From NCBI RefSeq assembly GCF_025989125.1, contig NZ_JAPDNR010000001.1:7986087-8050086 (forward strand): a stretch of DNA of 64,000 nucleotides, in the 5' to 3' direction. Shown here one piece after another: positions 51,403-61,289 of the stretch (position 1 is the first letter of the stretch; every line of letters begins with the position of its first letter). The DNA is from Chitinophaga nivalis (GTDB taxonomy: Bacteria > Bacteroidota > Bacteroidia > Chitinophagales > Chitinophagaceae). A model generated the notes under the pieces. That model was not told the DNA's origin. It saw nothing but the letters and a program-made list of their open reading frames with translations, and did no database searches. The position numbers and the translations under genes were made by a program.

Positions 51403-52407
51403 TCATCTACAACTTCCACCTACTATCGTATATCCGTTGTTGTTATTATTCTTTTCGATTCTGGCATTAAGGGTCAGCGCAATTAAATTGAGCGCTTTTT
51501 CTAAATCATCATTTGTACTAAAGTCGCCATAGAAGTTGCACTGGGCTATTTTTCCGTTGGTTTGTACGGGTACATTGTAAAATCGCCGGAGGTCTTCCAC
51601 TACTGCTGCGAGGGGTAATCCTTTGTAAACAAATTTACCATTCCTTTTCTGAGAAAAAAAACGGGCATCGTCTGTGGCATCGTGTAATTCCAGTTTACCG
51701 GCTGCCCGGTTATACACGGCACTCTTGTTGGCTGTTAGTACCAGTTGTGCATGTTGGTTGTTGCCATTACGGGTATTCACCTGTACCATACCGGATACCA
51801 CTACTACTTTGGCTTCTTTTCCACCTTGTACTTCCATGTTAAAAGAAGTTCCCAGTACAGTGGTATTGATCAGGTCAGAAGTAATGATAAAAGGGTGGCC
51901 TGCGTTGTGGTTAACTTCAAAATAAGCTTCTCCTTTTAATTGTACTTCGCGTTTTTTTTGGCCAAAGTTCGCCGGATAGGTAATAGTGGCGCCTTTTTCC
52001 AGGTGTACAACGGAACCATCGGGCAATGTTACTATTCTACGGGCCGATTGAGATGATAATACGAGCGCCTTTTCCTGCCTGTGTGACAATGTATACCAGG
52101 CAGTTCCTGCCAGCAATAACAGGATGGCGGCTGCGGCAACGCTTTTTCCGTAAAGAGCGATAACATTCCGGGAAGATTTTCCGGGGAAGCTGATACGTGC
52201 ATGGATGCTTTTCAGCAACCGTTCAGATACTGGTTTATCCAGTACTGCAGTAACGTTTTCTCCTGTCTGTTGAAACTCTTCTGCCGCTATCGATTCCAGT
52301 TCCGACAGATCGTTACTATCCAAATACTGCAACATCCACCGTTGTTCTGTAGCAGACCATTTATCAGCGTGTAACAGTTCTTTGAGATATTCCTTTCTGT
52401 TGTGCAC
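51403..52407 (-). CDS. FecR family anti-sigma factor
   Basis: This 334-residue membrane regulator has a cytoplasmic N-terminal part (about 1-85), a membrane helix (about 88-107, VAAAAILLLLAGTAWYTL), and a periplasmic FecR domain with VTLPDGSVVHLEKGATITYP and TTVLGTSFNMEVQ. The C-terminal DUF4974-like domain starts near 250 (KFVYKGLPLAAVVEDLRRFY). It follows its sigma factor by 114 bases and precedes an STN-bearing SusC, the complete set for trans-envelope signalling. Confidence 0.94.
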   Translation of the reverse strand: MHNRKEYLKELLHADKWSATEQRWMLQYLDSNDLSELESIAAEEFQQTGENVTAVLDKPVSERLLKSIHARISFPGKSSRNVIALYGKSVAAAAILLLLAGTAWYTLSHRQEKALVLSSQSARRIVTLPDGSVVHLEKGATITYPANFGQKKREVQLKGEAYFEVNHNAGHPFIITSDLINTTVLGTSFNMEVQGGKEAKVVVVSGMVQVNTRNGNNQHAQLVLTANKSAVYNRAAGKLELHDATDDARFFSQKRNGKFVYKGLPLAAVVEDLRRFYNVPVQTNGKIAQCNFYGDFSTNDDLEKALNLIALTLNARIEKNNNNNGYTIVGGSCR

Positions 52408-52521
52408 TATCGTGACGGTTTAATGTAAATACACCGGGGTCCCAAAAACGGGGGGGTCTTTTTTAATCTTTTTTTAATAATGTTTACATTTTTTTAATGA
52501 TAATATACTTAATGGTTAGTA

Positions 52522-53121
52522 TTAATGAGATGGTCCTTGATAGTTCAGAAACAGTAACAATAGAAAAATGTATTTGTGGTCACCATGCCGTTGCATATAA
52601 TCATTCAGCTTAATCATAGCTTCAGACAAATGTTCCTTTACGGTATTCCGGGAAATATTCAGTTCGTGGGCTACTTCATCATAGGTTTTACCTTCCAGTT
52701 TACAGCGGGTAACAATGGTTCTCTTCTTGGGAGATAACATCGCAATAGCTTGTTCCAATAAACTAAACTGTTCTTCGTCTATATTCTTCCGGTCCAATGC
52801 CCGTTCGTCTTCGGTATCCAGTACCAGTAGTTTTTTATGCAGATCCTGTTCCCGTAATTTTTTCCGGACATAGTTCACTGATAAATTAAAACTAATCACA
52901 AACAACCACCCTGCTACAGACTGGTCTGACTGGATGTCCTGCCGCTTCTCCCACAGGCGTGTAAATACTTCCTGTAAAATATCTTCTGTGGCGCCGGCAT
53001 CTTTAACGAATTTGAAAATATTCCGGTATACAGCCTGGTGATATTTCCAGTATAAATTATCAAATGCGCTTACTTCATCTTTCTGTAATCGCAATACCAG
53101 TTCAGCATCTATTATATTCAT
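52522..53121 (-). CDS. ECF RNA polymerase sigma factor
   Basis: I place the start at 53121 (MNIIDAELVLRLQKDEVSAF), giving 199 residues; a frame that starts 13 codons earlier adds MYSTWYDLYKRSD, which does not fit the family. Region 2 shows ATEDILQEVFTRLWEKRQDI and GWLFVISFNLSVNYVRKKLR, region 4 LSPKKRTIVTRCKLEGKTYDE and LNISRNTVKEHLSEAM. It is followed by FecR (51403-52407) and should be released from it when the SusC at 47339-50983 meets its ligand. Confidence 0.94.
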   Translation of the reverse strand: MNIIDAELVLRLQKDEVSAFDNLYWKYHQAVYRNIFKFVKDAGATEDILQEVFTRLWEKRQDIQSDQSVAGWLFVISFNLSVNYVRKKLREQDLHKKLLVLDTEDERALDRKNIDEEQFSLLEQAIAMLSPKKRTIVTRCKLEGKTYDEVAHELNISRNTVKEHLSEAMIKLNDYMQRHGDHKYIFLLLLFLNYQGPSH

Positions 53122-53550
53122 ATCACTTCTTTTATATAAATCATACCAAGTGGAATACAATTTATATGGCTAGAAAAAGCCGGGTTTCCCAACGACAATG
53201 GCCACCAGTTCTCAGGTATAAATTAGTAACAAATATTATTATTTAATAATTAAATTCGTATTAATTATAATTATAAATTATTATATACATAGTAAGAACA
53301 GTTAACATAAACCGGGGCCCATTTTCAACCTGACTGCAATAGCCATTCAGCGCATTTTTTCCCATATTCCTATCCTGATCAGATAGTTGCAGTATATATA
53401 CCGGAAAATAATACTTCTTTTTATATGCGGATAATAAACCATAAAAGTACGGATCAACCGATTTACAATTATCATTTTTTATCAAGACAAGAATAACTAT
53501 ATTTACAGCATATCAACCAAATCAGCTCAAGGGGGGCATCTTGCTATAAT
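53122..53550. other. Divergent intergenic region between two ECF sigma genes
   Basis: About 429 bases, very AT-rich between 53225 and 53290 with short overlapping AT inverted repeats. It must hold the promoters of both sigma genes. TATAATTTG ending just before the start of the right-hand gene resembles a -7 element with one extra base, but no TTTG partner at the right distance was seen. No gene or RNA was recognised. Confidence 0.55.
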
Positions 53551-54147
53551 TTGAATAACGTGCAATCAAATAGTGAACAAGCTTTGCTATGCCGTGTCGC
53601 GCAGGGCGATGAATCAGCATTTGCGCAATTATTCCATACCTACCGCAACAGGCTTGGTTACTTTGTACTGCGGCTTACCGGCTCTCTCCCACTCGCAGAA
53701 GAAATCGTACAGGAAATATTTATACGCATATGGGAGAAAAGAGAAAAATTGTCAGCCGTACAACAATTCCATCCTTACCTGTATGTAGTAGCGAAGAACT
53801 ATACCCTTTCCTATCTGAAAAAACTCGGCCGCGAACTGGCACAGCATCAGGCCTGGAAAATGAATGTAGCCACGACCAGTGCACATACCGATGAACATCC
53901 CGGCCACCACTACCGGCAGATTATTGAACAGGCCATTGCTGAACTGCCGGCCCAGCAACAGAAAGTATACCTGCTCAGTCGCGACGAAGGATTACGGCAG
54001 GCCGAAATTGCCGCGCGGATGTCTATTTCCCTGGAAACCGTAAAAAAACATATGGTGCTGGCATTACGATCTATCCGGAACTATGCCCTCGCTCATCCGG
54101 AACTACCGGCCCTGTTGCTATTCTCCTGTACTTCCCGGCCACTCTGA
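53551..54147 (+). CDS. ECF RNA polymerase sigma factor
   Basis: This 198-residue sigma factor shows region 2 (LLCRVAQGDESAFAQLFHTY, AEEIVQEIFIRIWEKREKL, FHPYLYVVAKNYTLSYLKK) and region 4 (IAELPAQQQKVYLLSRDEGL and MSISLETVKKHMVLALRSI). The start is uncertain: TTG at 53551 gives the listed length and GTG at 53560 is 3 codons later; no ATG precedes region 2. It leads a plus-strand set sigma-FecR-SusC-SusD and is divergent from the set on the left. Confidence 0.93.
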   Translation: MNNVQSNSEQALLCRVAQGDESAFAQLFHTYRNRLGYFVLRLTGSLPLAEEIVQEIFIRIWEKREKLSAVQQFHPYLYVVAKNYTLSYLKKLGRELAQHQAWKMNVATTSAHTDEHPGHHYRQIIEQAIAELPAQQQKVYLLSRDEGLRQAEIAARMSISLETVKKHMVLALRSIRNYALAHPELPALLLFSCTSRPL

Positions 54148-54218
54148 AATTTTTTTTCACCGCATTACCTCTTTTCTTCTCTTCCTGCTGTCATATAGAT
54201 AGCATCATAATTTTCCAG

Positions 54219-55376
54219 ATGAACAACAACCGGTTACGATACCTATTAAACCGCTATGCTAATGGCACTGCCACACCGGAAGAACTGGAAGCGCTCAGCG
54301 CTTTTCTGCAGGCCGCGGAAAATGATCCGCAGCTGGAGCTGATGATAGAAGAAGCCTGGATACAATCTGCCGATGCAGATGGCACCTTGTTTTCAACACT
54401 GCCGGCTCCTATACCGGCACGTCAGCACAACACCATCCTTCGGCCGGTAAAACGCTGGTACCGCCCACTATGGGCTGCTGCTGTGCTATTATTGCTGATT
54501 GCCGGGGGCACCTGGTTATTATTGAACGGACATAAAAAAAATAAAATACCGCCACTGACCGCTGGCAACAACCCGGCAGCCAGGATGGCTCCCGGTAGTA
54601 ACAAAGCGACCTTAACACTCGCCAGTGGCGCCACCATTACACTCGATAGCCATATTAATAAATCACCAGACAGTTTACCTTTTTATACAACAGCAGGACA
54701 ACTGATCTATCATAAAAACACAGGTAATACCGGCCAGGCCATTAGCTATAATCTGTTACGCACACCGAAAGGCGGGCAATACCAACTGCTGTTGCCTGAT
54801 GGGTCCAAAGTATGGCTGAATGCCGCTTCTTCCCTGAAGTTCCCAACGGCCTTCACCACCACAACCAGGCAGGTGGAATTAAGCGGAGAAGCCTATTTTG
54901 AAATAAGCAACAATGCCAGACAACCATTTGAAGTAATTGCCAACAACACCAATATAACGGTATTGGGTACACGATTTAATATCATGGCCTACCAAAACGA
55001 AACCGCTGTAAAAACCACCTTATTACAAGGGGCCGTAAAAGTAAGCCGGCAACAGGAATCCCGCCTCCTGAAACCAGGCGAACAATCCCTGTTTCCCGCA
55101 GATGGTGACCTGCAGGTAATAGAAAACGCAGACGTGGAACTGGCCGTTGCCTGGAAAAACGGATTCACCTCTTTCAGAAGTGCCGACATCCGGACCATTA
55201 TGCGGCAAGTGGAACGATGGTATGATGTAGAAGTAGTATACAATGGTCATATCCCGGAACGCACCTTCACCGGTGACATCCCCAGAGATGCGCAGCTGAC
55301 TGAATTATTAAAGTTGCTGGAGGTAAGTAAGATTCATTTTAGCATGGAAGGTAATCAGCTCGTCGTAATGCCGTAA
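54219..55376 (+). CDS. FecR family anti-sigma factor
   Basis: This 385-residue membrane regulator begins LRYLLNRYANGTATPEELEAL, the typical sigma-binding N-terminus. It has a membrane helix at about 83-105 (PLWAAAVLLLLIAGGTWLLL) and a periplasmic part with LLPDGSKVWLNAASSLKFP, GEAYFEISNNARQPFEV, TVLGTRFNIMAY and GAVKVSRQQ. The C-terminal DUF4974-like domain (about 305-385) contains RTIMRQVERWYDVEVVYNG. It starts 71 bases after the sigma gene and controls the SusCD genes that follow. Confidence 0.95.
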   Translation: MNNNRLRYLLNRYANGTATPEELEALSAFLQAAENDPQLELMIEEAWIQSADADGTLFSTLPAPIPARQHNTILRPVKRWYRPLWAAAVLLLLIAGGTWLLLNGHKKNKIPPLTAGNNPAARMAPGSNKATLTLASGATITLDSHINKSPDSLPFYTTAGQLIYHKNTGNTGQAISYNLLRTPKGGQYQLLLPDGSKVWLNAASSLKFPTAFTTTTRQVELSGEAYFEISNNARQPFEVIANNTNITVLGTRFNIMAYQNETAVKTTLLQGAVKVSRQQESRLLKPGEQSLFPADGDLQVIENADVELAVAWKNGFTSFRSADIRTIMRQVERWYDVEVVYNGHIPERTFTGDIPRDAQLTELLKLLEVSKIHFSMEGNQLVVMP

Positions 55377-55547
55377 CCGGCTGTAATCAGTATCAACCAA
55401 AAACCAATACCATGAGCAAAGGTCCTTAAAACGGCCGCCACACTGATCTGAAAAAAAACCAGGAGTGATCTCACCCACCCCTGGCACAGGTTCAGCTCAG
55501 TGATCAGCAGGAATCCCGATTTCACTAAACTCAAACAATGCAAATGT

Positions 55548-58500
55548 ATGCAATCTAATTGTCATGCAAAGCCCTCCTATGTCCCGGGGCTTTTGTCCAC
55601 CAGCATCTATCACAGGACAGGTATTCATCTCTCCTTTAAAAAACAACTGGTTATGCAGCTCAAACTGATCGTCCTGTTATTAACAGTGACCTGCCTGCAG
55701 CTCAGTGCAAAAACATACGCACAGCCTATTACCTTATCTCAAAAAAATGCGCCCCTGCAAAGGGTCCTGGAAGCAATCAAAAAACAATCCGGGTATAAAT
55801 GCTGGTATGAAGATGCCATCCTCAAAAAAAGTAAACCGGTAGATATCGATGTACGTAACATGGAGCTGGAAAAAGTGCTGCAACTCGTATTTCAGCACCA
55901 GCCACTCAGCTATGAAATCATTGGAAAGGTTATTGCCATCCGGGAAAAAGAAGCTGCCGCTCCGGCAGTCTCACTAACGCAACCGGCTACACGTAGAATA
56001 ACAGGCGTTGTACAGGATAGCTCCGGCAACCCTATTCCAGGTGTTTCCTACGTGATCAAAGGCACCCGCACCGGCGGCGCCACCGATCCGCAGGGCCGGT
56101 TCAGCATCGAAGTACCCGATGGACCAGTGATACTGGTATTCAGCTCTATCGGATTTGAACCAAGATCTGTCAGCGTTGGCAACAACACAGTACTGCGCGT
56201 GACCCTCCTACCCGCGTCCAGCGGCCTCAATGAAATGGTGGTAACGGCACTCGGTATCAAACGCCCCAAAGGAACGCTCGGCTATGCGATCAGCACCGTG
56301 AAAGGAGAAGAACTGACCAAAGCCGGCAGCACCATGAACCCTTTCCTTGCCCTCTATGGAAAAGCCGCCGGTGTAGGCGTTAACGTTGGCGCCGCCGGTC
56401 CGCAGGGAGGCATCAAAATCAACATCCGCGGTGCGGCCAGTATGAACCCCGATCAAAACACCCGCCCCCTCTTTGTAGTGGATGGTGTCATCCTCAGCGA
56501 CCGGAAAACAGCTATCGGCGGCAGCGTAGGACAAGGCTTTGACTATGGCGCCGGCATCAACGATATCAACCCGGAAGATATTGAGTCTATCGATATCCTG
56601 AAAGGCGCCAAAGCCACCGTATTATATGGCAGTGATGCGGCCAACGGCGTGATGCTCATCACCACCAAAAACGGCCGCAACGCCCAGGGACTGGGTATGA
56701 CCGGCAGCTTCCAGTATGCCATAGAACAGCCGGTTTCCTACCTGAAACTGCAAAATAAATATGGCCTGGGGGACAACCTCTACGACACGGTTTACGCCAC
56801 CATAAACGGCCGTAAAACACGCATGCTGCCCAACAAACGTTTCAGCTTCGGTCCCGCCTTTGACGATGCCGATGTGATGTTCTACGACAGCACAATGGTT
56901 AAAAACAGCGCGCATACCGGCAACTTCATGTCGCTCTTTCAAACCGGACATTCCACTACCGGCAACGTGGCCATCTCCGGCAGCAATGAAAAAGGTAGCC
57001 TGCGTGCCTCCTATACCAATTACAACTACCACGACATCGCCGGTGACAACGCATGGCAGAAAAGAAATACCTTCAGTTTCAGCGGGAATATCAAAGCTTC
57101 CAAACTCGCGACGTTTGAAGTCATCTCCAACATCTACAACGTCACCACCCAGAATCGCCGCGATGCCAACGGGCAATCCGTTGCCTGGGGATTTCCGGTA
57201 GATTATGACTTCAGCAAAATATATCCTTTCTACACCGACGCCACCGGCTACAAACGGGATCTTTCCAATGCCGGCGTACCTACTGCTTTCAGCAACCTCG
57301 GCGAGTTCCAATGGAACCAACGCAACAATCGCTACAAGGACGACAAACTGCATATGATCACCTCCGCCAAGGTAACACTGAACTTCACACCGAATATATT
57401 CCTGGTAGGACAAGCAGGCCTGGACTACGACAACACCAACTATACCACAGAAAAAAGTGTGACCAGAATATTACCCAGTGTAGATGGCGGCAGCTTTGGC
57501 GTTGCCAAGGAAAATGCGACTACCCAAACCTATCAGGCCTTACTGAATTATAATAAATCCTTCCTCCACGACGACCTCCATCTCTTCGCCTTCGCCGGCG
57601 GTGTATACCGGCTGCGCACCGTGGACTACCTGGGCACCAACACCATCGGCGGATTAAACTTTGCCAACTGGTATTCTTTCGCCAACGAATCCGGTACTCC
57701 CAACACCAGTAACGCTTACCTGTTGCGTAACTATACCCGCGGCAACGACGTACTGTACAGCATGCTCGCCTCCGCCGCCCTGTCGTGGAAAAATGAAATC
57801 ACCCTGGAACTGCAGGGCCGCCAGGACTGGAACTCTACGTTGCCGCCGGAAAACAATAAATACTTTTATCCCGGCGCCGCATTGACCTGGAACTATACGG
57901 AACGTTTCCGCATTCCGGCTGTCAATACCGGCCAGTTAAGGTTATCCTGGGCCGATGTAGGTAATGGTACCAACCGTTATTTTGCCAATAACCAATATGG
58001 TTTCAACCGCCTGGCCAATACCACCGCCCTGAGTATTGCACCACCTGCCGCCCTGCTGCCAGGCGCGTTAAAACCGGAACGCAAACGGGAATTTGAAATT
58101 GGTATCAACAACACCTTCCTGCCGCAAAACAGAATTACCCTCGACTTCTCCTTTTATACCAATCACCGGTATAATCAGATCTTCAGTCTGCCTATTTCTC
58201 CGGCCTCCAGCTCCACAGGTTTAAAAATCAATGTCGGCGATGTAAAAGCATGGGGCTTTGAACTGGCCGTAACAGGTACGCCGCTGCTGGGTAAAAACTA
58301 TCGCTGGAACCTTACCCTGAATGCTGCCAGCCAGGGTTCTATGGTTACCCGTTTATACCCCGGTGTTACCAATAATCCGGTCAGTAACCTGATCAACGGT
58401 TCTGCAGCCTCCATTCATGCAGACGAAGGCCGGCCATACGGGGAAATATTGTTGTATGATTATCTCCGCGATGATGCCGGCAACAAAGTGGTAGACAACA

Positions 58501-59195
58501 ACGGGCTGTATGCATTAAATAACCAGAAAACCATTTCCGGCGGCAACGTGATGCCGAAAATATACGGTGGGTTCATTTCCGATTTTCAGTACGGGGATTT
58601 CAATTTCCGTATCGGGCTGGATTATAAATATGGCGGTACGATCTTCTCTTATACCAACAACCGCCTCACCGGTACCGGGCAGCTGGAAAGCACCCTGGAC
58701 TACCGCGATGAAGCCAGCGGTGGCCTCGCCTACTACATCGATGGCGATGGTAAAAAAATTCCGTGGCAACATAACTTAGCAGCGCCTGCCAACGCTTCCA
58801 ATGGCCGGGTATACCATGATGGTATGATTCTCCCCGGTGTAAAAATGGGTCCTGATGGTAAGTATGTGCCCAATGACCGGCTGACCAGCGCTACTTCCTA
58901 TTACCAAAGCTACGCCAACGACCTGGCCACGTCCTTTCCGCCAGACCGGTTGTTTAAAAACAACTATATCAAAGTAAGAGAGATCGCCCTCTCCTACAAC
59001 CTGCCGGCAGCGTGGGTAAGAAAAATGAAATTACAACGGCTCACGCTCACCGCAGCCGCCCGTAATCTCTTCTATATCTATAAATCGATTCCCAACATAG
59101 ATCCGGAAGGCGCACTGGGCGCAGATGTGTATGTAGAAAACACCATCTACCCTTCCCAACGTACTTATTCATTTGGATTAAACGTAGCCTTCTAA
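55548..59195 (+). CDS. SusC/RagA family TonB-dependent transporter with STN domain
   Basis: With the ATG at 55548 the protein has 1215 residues. A GTG at 55500 and an inner ATG at 55653 (MQLKLIVLLLTVTCLQLSA) are alternatives; the last would put the signal peptide right at the start. An STN domain follows the AQ cleavage site (ITLSQKNAPLQRVLEAIKKQ ... IIGKVIAIREKE), then a CarboxypepD-like domain (ITGVVQDSSGNPIPGVSYVI) and the plug with INDINPEDIESIDILKGAKA. The barrel ends in FGLNVAF. It is the receptor of the FecR at 54219 and pairs with the SusD at 59212. Confidence 0.95.
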   Translation: MQSNCHAKPSYVPGLLSTSIYHRTGIHLSFKKQLVMQLKLIVLLLTVTCLQLSAKTYAQPITLSQKNAPLQRVLEAIKKQSGYKCWYEDAILKKSKPVDIDVRNMELEKVLQLVFQHQPLSYEIIGKVIAIREKEAAAPAVSLTQPATRRITGVVQDSSGNPIPGVSYVIKGTRTGGATDPQGRFSIEVPDGPVILVFSSIGFEPRSVSVGNNTVLRVTLLPASSGLNEMVVTALGIKRPKGTLGYAISTVKGEELTKAGSTMNPFLALYGKAAGVGVNVGAAGPQGGIKINIRGAASMNPDQNTRPLFVVDGVILSDRKTAIGGSVGQGFDYGAGINDINPEDIESIDILKGAKATVLYGSDAANGVMLITTKNGRNAQGLGMTGSFQYAIEQPVSYLKLQNKYGLGDNLYDTVYATINGRKTRMLPNKRFSFGPAFDDADVMFYDSTMVKNSAHTGNFMSLFQTGHSTTGNVAISGSNEKGSLRASYTNYNYHDIAGDNAWQKRNTFSFSGNIKASKLATFEVISNIYNVTTQNRRDANGQSVAWGFPVDYDFSKIYPFYTDATGYKRDLSNAGVPTAFSNLGEFQWNQRNNRYKDDKLHMITSAKVTLNFTPNIFLVGQAGLDYDNTNYTTEKSVTRILPSVDGGSFGVAKENATTQTYQALLNYNKSFLHDDLHLFAFAGGVYRLRTVDYLGTNTIGGLNFANWYSFANESGTPNTSNAYLLRNYTRGNDVLYSMLASAALSWKNEITLELQGRQDWNSTLPPENNKYFYPGAALTWNYTERFRIPAVNTGQLRLSWADVGNGTNRYFANNQYGFNRLANTTALSIAPPAALLPGALKPERKREFEIGINNTFLPQNRITLDFSFYTNHRYNQIFSLPISPASSSTGLKINVGDVKAWGFELAVTGTPLLGKNYRWNLTLNAASQGSMVTRLYPGVTNNPVSNLINGSAASIHADEGRPYGEILLYDYLRDDAGNKVVDNNGLYALNNQKTISGGNVMPKIYGGFISDFQYGDFNFRIGLDYKYGGTIFSYTNNRLTGTGQLESTLDYRDEASGGLAYYIDGDGKKIPWQHNLAAPANASNGRVYHDGMILPGVKMGPDGKYVPNDRLTSATSYYQSYANDLATSFPPDRLFKNNYIKVREIALSYNLPAAWVRKMKLQRLTLTAAARNLFYIYKSIPNIDPEGALGADVYVENTIYPSQRTYSFGLNVAF

Positions 59196-59211
59196 CGTAA
59201 AAAATGACATC

Positions 59212-60951
59212 ATGAAAAAAGCTTGCATATATATTGCCCTCCTGATTACAGCCGGTTTCAGTGCCTGTAAAAAAGATACAGAAGACCGATTCTATGATCC
59301 GGACCGGCTCACCGGTAATGTTACCGATGTAGTGCCTGGCATGTTTACCCAGCTGGTCACCAACAATAAAATTTTCGTGCAGGATTATGGAGAATGGTAC
59401 TACCTCCTCAATGGCGGTACCGGTATCACCGGCTACGAACAGATTGCCCAACGTTATGTATCCTATCGCTACGACTGGTTCGGCAATTACAACGACCTGG
59501 TAAGCGGCAATGGCTTTGATGATTTCCCCATCTCCGGCCAGGCCTTTTTTGAAAACAGTTATACCAAACTAAAAAACTACGAAACTATCCGGGACTCTGT
59601 ATACCTGCGTAGCGGACAACTCCGGCAGGATGGAGAACTATACCTGAAACTGGTCACCTTGGTAAAGCTGTATCAAAGCGCCAAACTGGTGGATCTCTTC
59701 AACTCCATTCCTTACTTCGATGCCTTCCAGGGCGCCCGAAACGGCAGCCAGTACCTGTTTCCGAAATATGACGACCCGAAGGAAATCTATACCTCCATTA
59801 TCAAGGACATGGGTAATATCGTAGATTCCTTACCGTTAGTATACGCGAAGATCTCTCCTGCAGCCAAAACGGTATTTGAACAACAGGACGTGGTATTCAA
59901 AGGTGATATCAGCCGGTGGACAGCTTTTGCCAATTTCACCCGGCTGAAACTTCTGGTCAGAATCGCCGGCGTGGATGAAGCCTTCGCCCGGCCGCTGATA
60001 CAGGCAACACTGGGCAAACCGCTTCCCACCCAGGATCTTACCTGGACGCTCTGGTATGCGGTAGATGTAAAGAGTGGCGGCACGTGGCAACGGGGCCTGT
60101 ATGAAAATACCTACGCCGCTTTCATCCCCGATATTATCATGAAAAGATTAAACTACGGAGACTCCGCCTATAAACAGGGAGAAGATGATCCCCGACTGCC
60201 TGTATTGGCCATGCCCACCAAATACAAAGACTACCGTGGTGTTTCTGCCAATATAGAAGCACAAACCAAACTATACGACAAAGGAGAACGGTATTATGCT
60301 TTTGCAGATAATATCAACTCCTCCCTGACCACCAATGCCAAGTCCATGTATAGTCATGTAACCTTTCACAACAACGTGAATATGCCGGTGTACATGGCTT
60401 CTCTCGGAGAACTGGACCTCTTGCTGGCAGAAATTGCGCTGAAAGGACTGGCCAATACCGGTAAATCAGCCGAAGAACACCTCAAAGATGAAGTACGCCA
60501 CTCGGTTAATTTCTGGTATACCATCAATCAGCTCAGCCAATACAAAAGAGGTACGCTGGACTCCTTACTATATCCCACCAAGCCCACAGATGCCATCATC
60601 AATGCATGGGCAGACCGTATCAAGGATAAGTTCGCTGCAGCACCTGCTGTAGATGATAAAATGGAAATACTGATGCAGCAGAAGTTTATTCACCTGAACA
60701 TCCTGCATCCGTATGAATTATGGGCAGAGCTGAGAAGAACACGGCATCCTAAACTTGAACCATTTACCTGGCGTACATCGGTATGGAAACCAATGCCAGA
60801 GCGGGTACACTACCCTACCATAGAGTTGACCAACAATCCGGATAACTTTTCCAAAGTGGCGGCACAGAATAATACGACTACCCCCATATTCTGGGTACCT
60901 GTCAATGTACGGAGTAAAAATCCGTACTGGGATAATTATAATTACGAATAG
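59212..60951 (+). CDS. SusD/RagB family nutrient-binding lipoprotein
   Basis: This 579-residue lipoprotein (MKKACIYIALLITAGFSACK, Cys19) belongs to the SusD-like group with long TPR-like helices: LYLKLVTLVKLYQSAKLVDL, ISRWTAFANFTRLKLLVRIAG, ELDLLLAEIALKGLAN. The C-terminal part has MEILMQQKFIHLNILHPYEL and WAELRRTRHPKLEPF. It starts 16 bases after SusC and ends the operon at a UUCG-loop terminator. The ligand cannot be read from the sequence, and no enzyme gene follows. Confidence 0.95.
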   Translation: MKKACIYIALLITAGFSACKKDTEDRFYDPDRLTGNVTDVVPGMFTQLVTNNKIFVQDYGEWYYLLNGGTGITGYEQIAQRYVSYRYDWFGNYNDLVSGNGFDDFPISGQAFFENSYTKLKNYETIRDSVYLRSGQLRQDGELYLKLVTLVKLYQSAKLVDLFNSIPYFDAFQGARNGSQYLFPKYDDPKEIYTSIIKDMGNIVDSLPLVYAKISPAAKTVFEQQDVVFKGDISRWTAFANFTRLKLLVRIAGVDEAFARPLIQATLGKPLPTQDLTWTLWYAVDVKSGGTWQRGLYENTYAAFIPDIIMKRLNYGDSAYKQGEDDPRLPVLAMPTKYKDYRGVSANIEAQTKLYDKGERYYAFADNINSSLTTNAKSMYSHVTFHNNVNMPVYMASLGELDLLLAEIALKGLANTGKSAEEHLKDEVRHSVNFWYTINQLSQYKRGTLDSLLYPTKPTDAIINAWADRIKDKFAAAPAVDDKMEILMQQKFIHLNILHPYELWAELRRTRHPKLEPFTWRTSVWKPMPERVHYPTIELTNNPDNFSKVAAQNNTTTPIFWVPVNVRSKNPYWDNYNYE

Positions 60952-60981
60952 CGGAGCACTTGTATACGATTCAAAACAGCA

Positions 60982-61007
60982 GCCAACCCTTCGGGGTTGG
61001 CTTTTTT
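60982..61007 (+). terminator. Intrinsic terminator with TTCG tetraloop
   Basis: GCCAACCC (60982-60989) and GGGTTGGC (60994-61001) form a perfect stem closed by TTCG, followed by six T (61002-61007). It lies 31 bases after the SusD stop and ends the sigma-FecR-SusC-SusD transcript. Confidence 0.93.
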
Positions 61008-61289
61008 ATGCGATGTAGTAATTCTACTACATAAAAGTCAAAGTTGTTGTACACGCCGGATGAAGGATTATTAGTTAACTTTAATAGACATAGCGCTATC
61101 TTATCTAGTATCATTTTTTTTGTCATGATGCATTCGATTCCCCGACCATTCAACAATAACCAACATTTGATGACCGGTAATTTTACCGCGACATAGTCTG
61201 GCGCATCCTGCTGCTATCTTTGTTACAACAAACAGCATTTCGCAGTCCGTAACCGGGCTGTATTTCCTTCACCCATAACCAAACCATCG

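Noticed and set aside
56622..57413. Minus-strand frame of 263 codons
   Set aside because: Antisense to the SusC gene at 55548-59195; the Val/Gly-rich translation has no motif or start signal.
60971..61156. Minus-strand frame of 61 codons
   Set aside because: It would run through the TTCG terminator hairpin at 60982-61007 and has no promoter or family features.
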